DNA from: Roseospira visakhapatnamensis
GTDB taxonomy: Bacteria; Pseudomonadota; Alphaproteobacteria; Rhodospirillales; Rhodospirillaceae
DNA: 64,000 nt
NCBI RefSeq assembly: GCF_014197915.1
Contig: NZ_JACIGK010000011.1
Location: forward strand, 87,503 to 151,502
Direction of reading: 5' to 3'
Part shown: positions 8,320-16,164 of the stretch, piece after piece
How the letters are laid out: each line of letters starts with the position of its first letter
Position numbering within the stretch: position 1 is the stretch's first letter
Translations under genes and position numbers: made by a program
The notes under the pieces: generated by a model
The model's input: only the letters and a program-made list of their open reading frames with translations
The model's database searches: none
Told to the model about the DNA's origin: nothing

Positions 8320-8829
8320 GTGAGACACGCCATCAGCCTGTTCGTGACTCTCTTTGTCCTGTGGCTGCTGCTGTCCGGCCACTGGACGGATCCGCTGCTG
8401 CTGACCCTGGGGGTGGTGTCCGCCGCCCTGACCGTGTTCGTGGCCTGGCGGATGGAGGGCCTGGACCACGAGGGCGTTCCCATCAACGTCAGCGTCCACG
8501 CGCTGGTGTACTGGCCCTGGCTGCTGGGACAGATCGTGCTGGCCAATCTGGCGGTGGCCCGGGTCATCCTGGCACCGGACCGCATGTCCCCGCGCCTGGA
8601 CTGGATTCCGGCCACGCAGCGCACCGAGGTCGGCCGCGTCATCTTCGCCAATTCCATCACGCTGACGCCGGGCACCATTTCGGTGCAGCTCGACCAGCGG
8701 CGCATCCTGGTGCACGCGCTGGAGTCCGAGGGCATCGACGACCTGAAGGCCGGCGACATGGACCGGCGCGCCACCTGGGTGGAAAGCCCGCTGCACGCCG
8801 AGCCGTCCGGTCGCGGAGACGGCGCATGA
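8320..8829 (+). CDS. mnhE: Na+/H+ antiporter subunit E (MrpE/MnhE family)
   Basis: This is the first gene of a ten-gene membrane operon. The 169-residue product has two or three N-terminal membrane segments (LFVTLFVLWLLLSG and later) and a soluble C-terminal domain. The family hallmark is IFANSITLTPGTISVQL. MrpE is an accessory subunit of the multisubunit monovalent cation/proton antiporter in the inner membrane. The GTG at 8320 follows GGGGAGACGG. Its stop overlaps the next start (ATGA at 8826). Confidence 0.9.
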   Translation: MRHAISLFVTLFVLWLLLSGHWTDPLLLTLGVVSAALTVFVAWRMEGLDHEGVPINVSVHALVYWPWLLGQIVLANLAVARVILAPDRMSPRLDWIPATQRTEVGRVIFANSITLTPGTISVQLDQRRILVHALESEGIDDLKAGDMDRRATWVESPLHAEPSGRGDGA

Positions 8830-9128
8830 TCACCACCGGCTGCCTGTTCATCCTGGTCACCCTGGCCCTGGCGCTGCTGCGGGCCGTGCGCGGCCCCTCG
8901 GTCTACGACCGCATCGTCGCCGTCAATACGTTCGGCACGATGATCGTCCTGCTGCTGGTGCTGCTGGGCTTCCTGACCGACCGGCCGGAGTTCGAGGACA
9001 TCGCCCTGCTCTATGTGCTGATCAACTTCGCCAGCACCATCGCCGTGCTGAAGTTCGTCAAGTACAGCAGCCTGGCCGGCCCCGGCGCCGATCGCGGCGC
9101 GTCCCCCAAGGGAGGCACCGCCCCGTGA
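8826..9128 (+). CDS. mnhF: Na+/H+ antiporter subunit F (MrpF/MnhF family)
   Basis: This 100-residue protein has three hydrophobic helices. It carries the family motif RGPSVYDRIVAVNTFGT after the first helix and DIALLYVLINFASTIAV in the third. MrpF is a small structural subunit of the Mrp antiporter. The ATG at 8826 overlaps the mnhE stop, and the gene ends in GTGA, which is the start of mnhG. A short charged tail follows the last helix. Confidence 0.92.
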   Translation: MITTGCLFILVTLALALLRAVRGPSVYDRIVAVNTFGTMIVLLLVLLGFLTDRPEFEDIALLYVLINFASTIAVLKFVKYSSLAGPGADRGASPKGGTAP

Positions 9129-9553
9129 GCCTGATTCTGGACATCCTCAGCTGGGCCTGCATCGTCGTCGGCGGGATCTTCTGCCTGCTCTCCGGGATCG
9201 GCCTCCTGCGCCTGCCCGACGTCTTCACCCGCATGCACGCCGCCAGCCTGGGCGACACCCTGGGCGCCGGACTGGTGCTGCTCGGGCTGCTGTTGCAGGC
9301 CGGGATCGGCGCCGATCTGGTGGGCGTGAAGCTGATCCTGATCCTGGTGTTCCTGCTGTTCACCAGCCCGGTGGCCACCCATGCCCTGGCGCATGCCGCG
9401 CTGCTGGACGGCATCGTCCCCTGGACCCGCCACGGACGCCCGCCCGACGCCCGACTCGCGCCCGAGGACCCGGACGAGGACGGCTTTCTCGCCGATGCCC
9501 GCGACGACCTTGAGGCCGGGACCACGGCGCCCCGTCCGCCGCAGGAGTCCTAG
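9125..9553 (+). CDS. mnhG: Na+/H+ antiporter subunit G (MrpG/MnhG family)
   Basis: This 142-residue protein has three membrane helices. It contains the family pattern GIGLLRLPDVFTRMHAAS followed by GDTLGAGLVLLG, and a third helix with VGVKLILILVFLLFTSPVATH. The C-terminal 45 residues are charged and acidic, longer than in most MrpG proteins. The GTG start at 9125 overlaps mnhF by 4 nt. Confidence 0.92.
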   Translation: MSLILDILSWACIVVGGIFCLLSGIGLLRLPDVFTRMHAASLGDTLGAGLVLLGLLLQAGIGADLVGVKLILILVFLLFTSPVATHALAHAALLDGIVPWTRHGRPPDARLAPEDPDEDGFLADARDDLEAGTTAPRPPQES

Positions 9554-9556
9554 GCC

Positions 9557-10150
9557 ATGGAACAGATCATCGACATCGTGCTGCTGGCCTTCATGGTGGT
9601 GACCGCCATCGCCATGATTCGGCTGCGCAACCTGTTCGCCGTGGTCATGCTGTCGGGCATCTTCTCGCTGCTGTCGGCGGCCATGTTCGTGGTCCTGGAC
9701 GCCGTGGACGTGGCCTTCACCGAGGCCGCCGTGGGCGCCGGCATCTCCACCGTGCTGATGCTGGGCACCTTGGCCCTGACCTTCCGCGACGAGCGGCCGG
9801 CGACGCGCGCCGACTGGCCGGCGATGCTGGTGGTGACGGTCACCGGCGCGGCGCTGATCTACGGCACCCTCGACATGCCCCGCTTTGGTGATCCCGACGC
9901 CCCGATCCATCAGCATGTGGCGCCCCGCTACATCGTCGACAGCCCCCGGGAAGTGGGGCCGCCCAACATGGTGACCAGCGTGCTCGCCAGCTATCGCGGC
10001 TACGACACCCTGGGCGAGACCACCGTGATCTTCACCGCCGGCATCGGCGTGATGGTGTTGCTGGGCAGCGTGACGCGCCGGCGCCGGCGCGCGCGCCCAA
10101 CCACGCCCGCGACCCCGGCGGCCCCCGCGCCTCCGGAGGGCCGGCCATGA
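9557..10150 (+). CDS. DUF4040/MbhD-MbhE-like antiporter subunit
   Basis: This 197-residue protein corresponds to the C-terminal part of MrpA, or to MbhD plus MbhE of membrane-bound hydrogenases. The N-terminal half has three helices with RLRNLFAVVMLSGIFSLLSA and FTEAAVGAGISTVLMLGTL, the DUF4040 signature. The second half has GPPNMVTSVLASYRGYDTLG followed by a final helix GVMVLLGSV, the MbhE-like pattern. In canonical Mrp systems these domains are fused to the large MrpA subunit; here they stand alone. It starts 3 bp after mnhG and overlaps the next gene by 4 nt. Confidence 0.85.
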   Translation: MEQIIDIVLLAFMVVTAIAMIRLRNLFAVVMLSGIFSLLSAAMFVVLDAVDVAFTEAAVGAGISTVLMLGTLALTFRDERPATRADWPAMLVVTVTGAALIYGTLDMPRFGDPDAPIHQHVAPRYIVDSPREVGPPNMVTSVLASYRGYDTLGETTVIFTAGIGVMVLLGSVTRRRRRARPTTPATPAAPAPPEGRP

Positions 10151-10635
10151 ACCACCATTCCGTCCTGCGGACCATGACCAAGCTGCTGATGCCGCCGATC
10201 ATGCTGTTCGCGCTCTACGTGCAGTTCCATGGCGACTACGGCCCAGGAGGCGGCTTTCAGGCCGGCGTGATCTTCGCCGTCGCCTTCATCCTGTTCGCCC
10301 TCATTTTCGGCCCCGTTCGCGCCCGCCGGGTGGCCCCCGCCTGGGTCACCACACCGCTGACGGCCATCGGCGTGCTGCTGTATGCCGGGGTCGGCGTGGT
10401 GAGCCTGCTGCTGGGCGGCGAGTTCCTGAACTACGACGTCCTCGCCCATGACCCCCACCACGGCCAGCACCTGGGAATCCTGCTGGTGGAACTGGGGGTG
10501 GGCATCACGGTGTGGGCGGTGATGGTGTCGATCTTCATGGCCTTCGTCGAACGCGGGGCCGCCGCCCACGCCGACGGTATCCTCGATGGCACCCCCGACG
10601 GCACCCCCGACGATCGGGAGGACGGTCATGCTTGA
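10147..10635 (+). CDS. mnhB: Na+/H+ antiporter subunit B (MrpB/MnhB family)
   Basis: This 162-residue membrane protein has the MnhB hallmark FHGDYGPGGGFQAGVI near the N-terminus and four hydrophobic helices. A second family segment is GQHLGILLVELGVGITVWAV. The C-terminus is a short polar tail with a repeated DGTPD unit. The gene is coupled to both neighbours by overlap (ATGA at 10147; the mnhC start at 10628 lies inside it). Confidence 0.93.
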   Translation: MNHHSVLRTMTKLLMPPIMLFALYVQFHGDYGPGGGFQAGVIFAVAFILFALIFGPVRARRVAPAWVTTPLTAIGVLLYAGVGVVSLLLGGEFLNYDVLAHDPHHGQHLGILLVELGVGITVWAVMVSIFMAFVERGAAAHADGILDGTPDGTPDDREDGHA

Positions 10636-11041
10636 GACCGTGCTCGGCCTCTACAACTACTGGATCGTCATCATCCTGATGATGGCCGGGTTCTATACCG
10701 TCATCGCGCGCGGCAACCTGGCCAAGAAGGTGATCGGCCTGAACATCTTCCAGACCTCCATGTTCCTGATGTACATCACCATGGGCGCGGTCGAGAGCGG
10801 CACGGCGCCGATCGTGGCCGAGGGCGCGACCCTGTACACGAATCCGCTGCCCAGCGTGTTGATCCTCACCGCCATCGTCGTCGGCGTGGCCACGACCGCG
10901 CTGGGTCTGGCGCTGGCGGTGCGCATCCGCGAGGCCTACGGCACCCTGGAGGAAGACGATCTCCGCGTCCTGGAGGACCGCCAGGACACGCTGCGAGACA
11001 CCGCGGCCACACAGGACGGGGAGCAACCAGTCTCACCATGA
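10628..11041 (+). CDS. mnhC: Na+/H+ antiporter subunit C (MrpC/MnhC, NuoK-like)
   Basis: This 137-residue NuoK-like subunit has three helices. It has YNYWIVIILMMAGFYTVIAR, the segment KKVIGLNIFQTSMFLMYI, and the third helix with PLPSVLILTAIVVGVATTALGL. The PxxxLxLTAIVVG pattern is typical of MrpC/NuoK. The start at 10628 overlaps the mnhB end by 8 nt. The acidic C-terminal tail is likely cytoplasmic. Confidence 0.93.
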   Translation: MLETVLGLYNYWIVIILMMAGFYTVIARGNLAKKVIGLNIFQTSMFLMYITMGAVESGTAPIVAEGATLYTNPLPSVLILTAIVVGVATTALGLALAVRIREAYGTLEEDDLRVLEDRQDTLRDTAATQDGEQPVSP

Positions 11042-12612
11042 TGCTGAGCCAGACTCTTCCCGCCCTTCAGGTCGTCCTGCCCCTGGTCGCCGCGCCCCTG
11101 TGCCTGTTCCTGCGTCCCCCGAAGCTGGCCTGGCTGTTCGCCATGGCCGTGGGCACCGCCACCCTGGCCACGGCCATCGCGCTGATCATCCAGGTCCAGC
11201 ACACCGGCCCCATCCATTACGAAATGGGGGGCTGGGCCGCCCCCTGGGGCATCGAATATGTCATCGACCCGCTGGACAGCCTGATCCTCGGGCTGGTCTC
11301 CGGGATCGCCTGGCTGGTGCTGGTGTATGCCGGCCCCAGCGTCGAGGCCGAGATTCACCGCGACCAGATCCCCGCCTTCTACGTGCTGTTCCTGCTGTGC
11401 CTCACCGGCCTGCTGGGCATGGTGGCCACCGGCGACGTGTTCAACCTGTTCGTCTTCCTGGAGGTTTCGTCGCTGTCCACCTATGCCCTGGTGGCCATGG
11501 GACGCGACCCCCGGGCGCTGACGTCGGCGTACCGCTATCTCATCCTCGGCTCGCTGGGGGCCACCTTCTACGTCATCGGCATCGGCTTGCTGTACATGAT
11601 GACGGGCACCCTGAACATGGAGGACCTGGCCCGGCGCATCCCCGAGGTGGCCGACACCCGCACGGTGGCCGTGGCCATCGCCTTCCTGGCCGTGGGCCTG
11701 GCGCTGAAGCTGGCGCTGTTCCCCCTGCACAAGTGGCTGCCCGGCGCCTACACCCATGCGCCCTCGGCGGTCACGGCGTTCCTGGCGGCGACGGCCACCA
11801 AGGTCGCCATCTATGTGCTGGTGCGCATCTTCTTCACCGTGCTGGGTCCCATCGACGCCTTCCAGACCCTGCCGGCGGCGATCTCGGAGACCCAGGTGGT
11901 CGCCGTGCTGGCCATGCTGGCCATGCTGTCGGGCTCGGCGGTGGCCGTCTTCCAGACCAACGTGAAACGGCTGCTGGCCTACTCGTCGATCGCCCAGGTG
12001 GGCACCATGATGCTGGGCATCAGCATGGTGTCCGTCACCGGCATGACCGCCGGCCTGGTGCACATGGTCAACCACGCGCTGATCAAGGGCACCCTGTTCA
12101 TGGCGCTCGGCGCCGTGGCCCTGCGGGTGGGCTCGGTGCGCCTGGAGCACCTGGACGGCATCGGCTACCGCATGCCGGTGACCTTCGCGGCCTTCCTGGT
12201 GGGCGCCTTCAGCCTCATCGGCGTGCCCATGACGGCCGGCTTCATCAGCAAGTTCATCCTGGTGCGCGGCGCCCTGGAAGACGGTCACTGGCTCATGGCG
12301 GCGGCGGTGGTCGTCTCCTCGCTGCTGGCGATCGTCTACGTCTGGCGGATTCTGGAGGTCGCCTACATGCGCTCCCCCCCGGCCACCGCGCCGCGCGTGC
12401 GCGAGGCGCCGCTGGTCATGCTGGCGCCCCTGTGGCTTCTGGCGCTCGGCAATCTCTACTTCGGCCTGGACACCACCTATTCGGTCGGCCTGGCCCAGGA
12501 CGCGGCCGACTACATCCTCACCTACATGCCCGGCGAGGGCCCCCCGGGAGAGCATCCCGGGTTGGGTCCGGGCGCGCGTCCGGCCGTCCCGTCCAGCGGA
12601 GGAGCGCACTGA
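11038..12612 (+). CDS. mnhD: Antiporter subunit D, first copy (MrpD/NuoN-like)
   Basis: This 524-residue, about 14-helix proton-pump subunit belongs to the NuoL/M/N superfamily. Key residues are present: E142 in FVFLEVSSLS (TM5), K224 in ALKLALFPLHKWLP (TM7), and a TM8 lysine in ATATKVAIYVL. The HKWLPGAYTHAPS motif is canonical. It should catalyse or couple cation and proton movement across the inner membrane. It overlaps mnhC by 4 nt and is followed after 1 bp by the second D-type gene. The C-terminal tail is rich in Pro and Gly. Confidence 0.93.
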   Translation: MMLSQTLPALQVVLPLVAAPLCLFLRPPKLAWLFAMAVGTATLATAIALIIQVQHTGPIHYEMGGWAAPWGIEYVIDPLDSLILGLVSGIAWLVLVYAGPSVEAEIHRDQIPAFYVLFLLCLTGLLGMVATGDVFNLFVFLEVSSLSTYALVAMGRDPRALTSAYRYLILGSLGATFYVIGIGLLYMMTGTLNMEDLARRIPEVADTRTVAVAIAFLAVGLALKLALFPLHKWLPGAYTHAPSAVTAFLAATATKVAIYVLVRIFFTVLGPIDAFQTLPAAISETQVVAVLAMLAMLSGSAVAVFQTNVKRLLAYSSIAQVGTMMLGISMVSVTGMTAGLVHMVNHALIKGTLFMALGAVALRVGSVRLEHLDGIGYRMPVTFAAFLVGAFSLIGVPMTAGFISKFILVRGALEDGHWLMAAAVVVSSLLAIVYVWRILEVAYMRSPPATAPRVREAPLVMLAPLWLLALGNLYFGLDTTYSVGLAQDAADYILTYMPGEGPPGEHPGLGPGARPAVPSSGGAH

Positions 12613-12613
12613 C

Positions 12614-14101
12614 ATGATGCCGCCGCTGCCGGACCCCGCCCAGATCATCGCCGCCTGCCTGATCGTGCCCGCCCTGGGCACGCTGGCCATCCTGCTGGCC
12701 GGCCGCTGGCCCAACCTGCGCGAGACGGTCACCCTGGCCACCGCCGGGACGCTGGCCGCCTGCGTGCTGTCCCTGCTGGACCCGGTGCTGGCGGGCGGAC
12801 GCCCGACGCTGACCCTTTGGGAGGTGCTGCCCGGCGCGCCGCTGGCCTTCACGGTCGAGCCGCTGGGCATGATCTTCGCCCTGATCGCCAGCGGCCTCTG
12901 GGTGGTGACCTCGGTCTATGCCATCGGCTACATGCGCGGCAACGACGAGCACGCGCAGACCCGCTTCTACGCCTGTTTCGCCATCGCCATCCTGTCGGCC
13001 ATGGGCATCGCCTTCGCGGGGAACCTGCTGACGCTGTTCCTGTTCTACGAGGTGATGACCATCAGCACCTTCCCGCTGGTCACCCACAAGGGCAGCGAGG
13101 AGGCCAAGCGCGCCGGCCGCGTCTACCTGGGCCTGCTGATGGGGGCGTCCATCGGCCTGCAACTGGTGGGCATCGTCGCCTGCTGGATCCTGGCCGGCAC
13201 CCTCGACTTCCAGGTCGGCGGCCTGCTCGCCGGCCATGTGGACGGCTGGCCGGTGCTGGTGCTGCTGGCGCTGTTCGTGTTCGGCACCGCCAAGGCCGCC
13301 GTCATGCCCTTCCACCGCTGGCTGCCGGCGGCCATGGTGGCGCCCACCCCGGTCTCGGCGCTGCTGCACGCCGTTGCCGTGGTCAAGGCCGGCGTGTTCA
13401 CGGTGGTCAAGGTGGTGGTCTACGTGTTCGGCCTGGACCTGCTGACCGACACGGCGGGCAGCGACTGGATGCTCTACGCCGCCGGCTTCACCATCCTGTC
13501 GGCGAGTTTCGTCGCCCTGCGCCAGGACAACCTGAAACGCCGCCTGGCCTATTCCACCATCAGCCAGTTGAGCTACGTGGTGCTGGCCGCCGCCATCCTG
13601 GCGCCGCTGTCGGTGATGGGCGCGGCGCTGCACATCGTGGCGCACGCGTTCGGCAAGATCACCCTGTTCTTCGCCGCCGGCTCCATCTACACCGCCGCGC
13701 ACAAGACCGAAATCAGCCAGTTGGACGGCATCGGCTGGAAGATGCCCTGGACCATGGGCGCCTTCGCCATCGGCAGCCTGTCCATGATCGGCGTGCCGCC
13801 CACGGCCGGGTTCCTCTCCAAGTGGTTCATGCTGTCGGGCGCCTACGACACGCAGGCATGGGTGGCCATCGCCGTGATCTTCGCCTCAACGGTGCTGAAC
13901 GCGGCCTACTTCCTGCCCATCGTCTACCGCGCCTTCGCCACCCGGCCGGCGCCGGTCGGCCCCGGCCACGCCGACCACGGCGAGGCGCCGTTGCCGATCG
14001 TCGCCGCCCTGACCCTCACCGCCGCCGGCAGCATCGGGCTGTTCCTGTTCCCGGACGTGTTCCTGAGCCTGGCGGACCAGCTTGTGGGAGGCCGCCCGTG
14101 A
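12614..14101 (+). CDS. Antiporter subunit D-type, second copy (NuoL/M-like)
   Basis: This 495-residue polytopic protein of the same superfamily is clearly different in sequence from the first copy. It keeps E146 in FLFYEVMTIST, K227 in GTAKAAVMPFHRWLP, and a TM8 lysine in VAVVKAGVFTV. The HRWLPAAMVAPTPVSALLH stretch is intact, so it looks catalytically competent. It may take the place of the missing MrpA core. The start at 12614 lies 1 bp after the previous stop; the last 4 nt overlap the next gene. Confidence 0.9.
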   Translation: MMPPLPDPAQIIAACLIVPALGTLAILLAGRWPNLRETVTLATAGTLAACVLSLLDPVLAGGRPTLTLWEVLPGAPLAFTVEPLGMIFALIASGLWVVTSVYAIGYMRGNDEHAQTRFYACFAIAILSAMGIAFAGNLLTLFLFYEVMTISTFPLVTHKGSEEAKRAGRVYLGLLMGASIGLQLVGIVACWILAGTLDFQVGGLLAGHVDGWPVLVLLALFVFGTAKAAVMPFHRWLPAAMVAPTPVSALLHAVAVVKAGVFTVVKVVVYVFGLDLLTDTAGSDWMLYAAGFTILSASFVALRQDNLKRRLAYSTISQLSYVVLAAAILAPLSVMGAALHIVAHAFGKITLFFAAGSIYTAAHKTEISQLDGIGWKMPWTMGAFAIGSLSMIGVPPTAGFLSKWFMLSGAYDTQAWVAIAVIFASTVLNAAYFLPIVYRAFATRPAPVGPGHADHGEAPLPIVAALTLTAAGSIGLFLFPDVFLSLADQLVGGRP

Positions 14102-14427
14102 CGACCGAAACCAAGCCCCGCCTCGTCCGGGTCACCGAGGTTCCCCCCTGCGGCACCCTGCCCGCCACCCGCCGCCCCGACGAGCGCGCGCCCTGGATCG
14201 TGCGCCCCGAGGGCATTCGCGGCCTGTGGTGGATCTTCGGCGCCATCCTGACCGCCTGCGTGCTGGCCGAGCTTCTGGTGCACCTGCATCCCCACTTCGG
14301 CGTGGACGGATGGTTCGGCTTCCACGCCTGGTTCGGCTTCCTGTCCTGCGTCGCCATGGTGCTGGTCGCCAAGGGCCTGGGGCTTCTCCTGAAGCGCAAG
14401 GATACCTATTACGATGCTCGCCGCTAG
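14098..14427 (+). CDS. Small membrane protein of unknown function in the antiporter operon
   Basis: I do not recognise a family. The 109-residue product has a polar N-terminal 45 residues, then two hydrophobic helices (WWIFGAILTACVLAELLVHL and a second around FGFLSCVAMVLVAKGLGLLL) separated by a His- and aromatic-rich loop. It ends with LKRKDTYYDARR. It starts with GTG overlapping the previous stop (GTGA) and its end overlaps the next gene by 14 nt, so it is an integral part of the operon. By position it should be an extra structural subunit linking D-type subunits. Confidence 0.8.
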   Translation: MTTETKPRLVRVTEVPPCGTLPATRRPDERAPWIVRPEGIRGLWWIFGAILTACVLAELLVHLHPHFGVDGWFGFHAWFGFLSCVAMVLVAKGLGLLLKRKDTYYDARR

Positions 14428-16108
14428 CCTGCCCCCCGGACTGCTGCTGATCCTGGGCGGGCTGGCCCTGCCCCTGCTGCCGCGCCTCGGCCGCCAGGCC
14501 CTGTCGCTGGCCGCGCCGCTGGCCGCGCTGGGCCTGATCTGGCTGCTGCCGGACGGCGTCGTCCTCTCGACCGAGTACCTGGGATACCGGCTGGAACTGG
14601 TCGAGGCCGATGCCCTGTCGCGGCTGTTCGGCACCATCTTCGCCCTGATGGCCTTCACCGGCTGCGTGTTCGCCCTGCGCCAGACCAATGTGGTGGAGAT
14701 GGCCTCGGCCCTGGTCTACGCCGGCGGCGCGCTGGGCGTGGCCTTCGCCGGCGACCTGATCACCGTGTTCGTGTTCTGGGAACTGATGGCCGTCGCCTCC
14801 ACCCTGGTGATCTGGTCCCCGGGCACCGAGGCCAGCCGCAAGGCCGGCCTGCGCTATGCCCTCGTCCATTTGCTGGGCGGCGCGGTGCTGATGGCCGGTA
14901 TCGCCGGGCATGTGGCCGCCACCGGCTCCATCGCCTTCGAGGCCATGACGGTCGACAGCCCGGCCACCTGGCTGATGCTGGCGGGCGTGCTGATCAACGC
15001 CGGCGCCCCGCCGCTGTCCGCCTGGCTGCCCGACGCCTATCCCGAGGGCTCGTGGAGCGGCACCGTCTTCCTGTCGGCCTTCACCACCAAGACCGCCGTC
15101 TACGTGCTGCTGCGCGGCTTCCCGGGGACCGAGATCCTGATCGGGATCGGCCTGTTCATGATCTTCTACGGCATCGTCTACGCGCTGCTGGAGAACGACA
15201 TGCGGCGCATCCTGGCCTATTCCATCGTCAACCAGGTGGGCTTCATGGTCTGCGGCATCGGTATCGGCACCGAGTTGGCGCTGAACGGCGCCGCCGCCCA
15301 TGCCTTCGCGCACATCATCTACAAGGCGCTGCTGCTGATGAGCGCCGGCTCCGTGCTGTACATGACCGGCTTGCGCAAGTGCACCGATCTGGGCGGGCTG
15401 TTCCGGACCATGCCCCTCACCACGCTTTGCGGCACCATCGGCGCGCTGGCCATCTCGTCCTTCCCCTGGACCTCGGGGTTCGTCACCAAGTCCATGATCA
15501 CCCAGGGCGCGGCGGACGAGCATCTGATGATCGCCTGGATGCTGTTGCAGGCGGCCAGCGCCGGCGTGTTCCTGCACGCCGGCATCAAGTTCCCCTGGTT
15601 CGTGTTCTTCCAGAAGGACAGCGGCCTGCGGCCCAAGGATCCACCCTGGTCCATGCGCGCGGCCATGATCCTGTTCGCCGCCCTGTGCATCGGCATCGGT
15701 GTCGCGCCGGGGCCGCTGTACGCGCTGCTGCCCTATCCCGTGGACTACGCGGCCTACACCGGCGCCCATATCGTCACCCAGCTTCAGTTGCTGTTGTTCT
15801 CGGGCCTGGCGTTCTTCATCCTGCTGCCCTTGATGAAGCGGACATTGACGATCACACTTGATGTGGACTGGCTGTACCGCGTCGCCGGACCGGCCGTGGC
15901 CGCGGGTCTTCGGAACACCGTGGGCCGCGCCTGGACCCTCGGCCTCGGCGGCGCCCGGCGCGGCATCGACGGGCTCATCGCCTGGACCGAGGCCACCCAC
16001 GGCCGCGACGGCGCCCTGGGTCGCACCTGGCCCATCGGCGCCTCGGCGGTGATGGTGGCGCTGTTCCTGCTGGCGTACCTGATGTTGTTCTTCCTCTGGC
16101 CGGCCTGA
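14414..16108 (+). CDS. Antiporter subunit D-type, third copy, lacking the TM7 lysine
   Basis: This 564-residue NuoL/M/N-superfamily membrane protein is the last gene of the operon. E123 in FVFWELMAVAS (TM5) and K226 in FTTKTAVYVLL (TM8) are present. The TM7 lysine is replaced: the segment reads LINAGAPPLSAWLPDAY, with N195 where Lys is expected and Ser where the His of HxWLP is expected. The C-terminus carries an extra amphipathic stretch and one final helix (MVALFLLAYLMLFFLW). It may act as a non-pumping or altered-coupling subunit. Confidence 0.88.
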   Translation: MLAASLPPGLLLILGGLALPLLPRLGRQALSLAAPLAALGLIWLLPDGVVLSTEYLGYRLELVEADALSRLFGTIFALMAFTGCVFALRQTNVVEMASALVYAGGALGVAFAGDLITVFVFWELMAVASTLVIWSPGTEASRKAGLRYALVHLLGGAVLMAGIAGHVAATGSIAFEAMTVDSPATWLMLAGVLINAGAPPLSAWLPDAYPEGSWSGTVFLSAFTTKTAVYVLLRGFPGTEILIGIGLFMIFYGIVYALLENDMRRILAYSIVNQVGFMVCGIGIGTELALNGAAAHAFAHIIYKALLLMSAGSVLYMTGLRKCTDLGGLFRTMPLTTLCGTIGALAISSFPWTSGFVTKSMITQGAADEHLMIAWMLLQAASAGVFLHAGIKFPWFVFFQKDSGLRPKDPPWSMRAAMILFAALCIGIGVAPGPLYALLPYPVDYAAYTGAHIVTQLQLLLFSGLAFFILLPLMKRTLTITLDVDWLYRVAGPAVAAGLRNTVGRAWTLGLGGARRGIDGLIAWTEATHGRDGALGRTWPIGASAVMVALFLLAYLMLFFLWPA

Positions 16109-16164
16109 GGACGCCCGCGCGCGGCTTGCCTCGACCGGCTGTCCCCGCCTCCGGAGATCGCCCC

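Noticed and set aside
10936..12870. 644-codon antisense frame across the antiporter genes, and similar long antisense frames at 12518-13702, 14132-16000 and 15784-18132
   Set aside because: They mirror membrane-protein codons, are His/Gln/Gly-rich and lack any recognisable motif. The plus-strand genes are clear.
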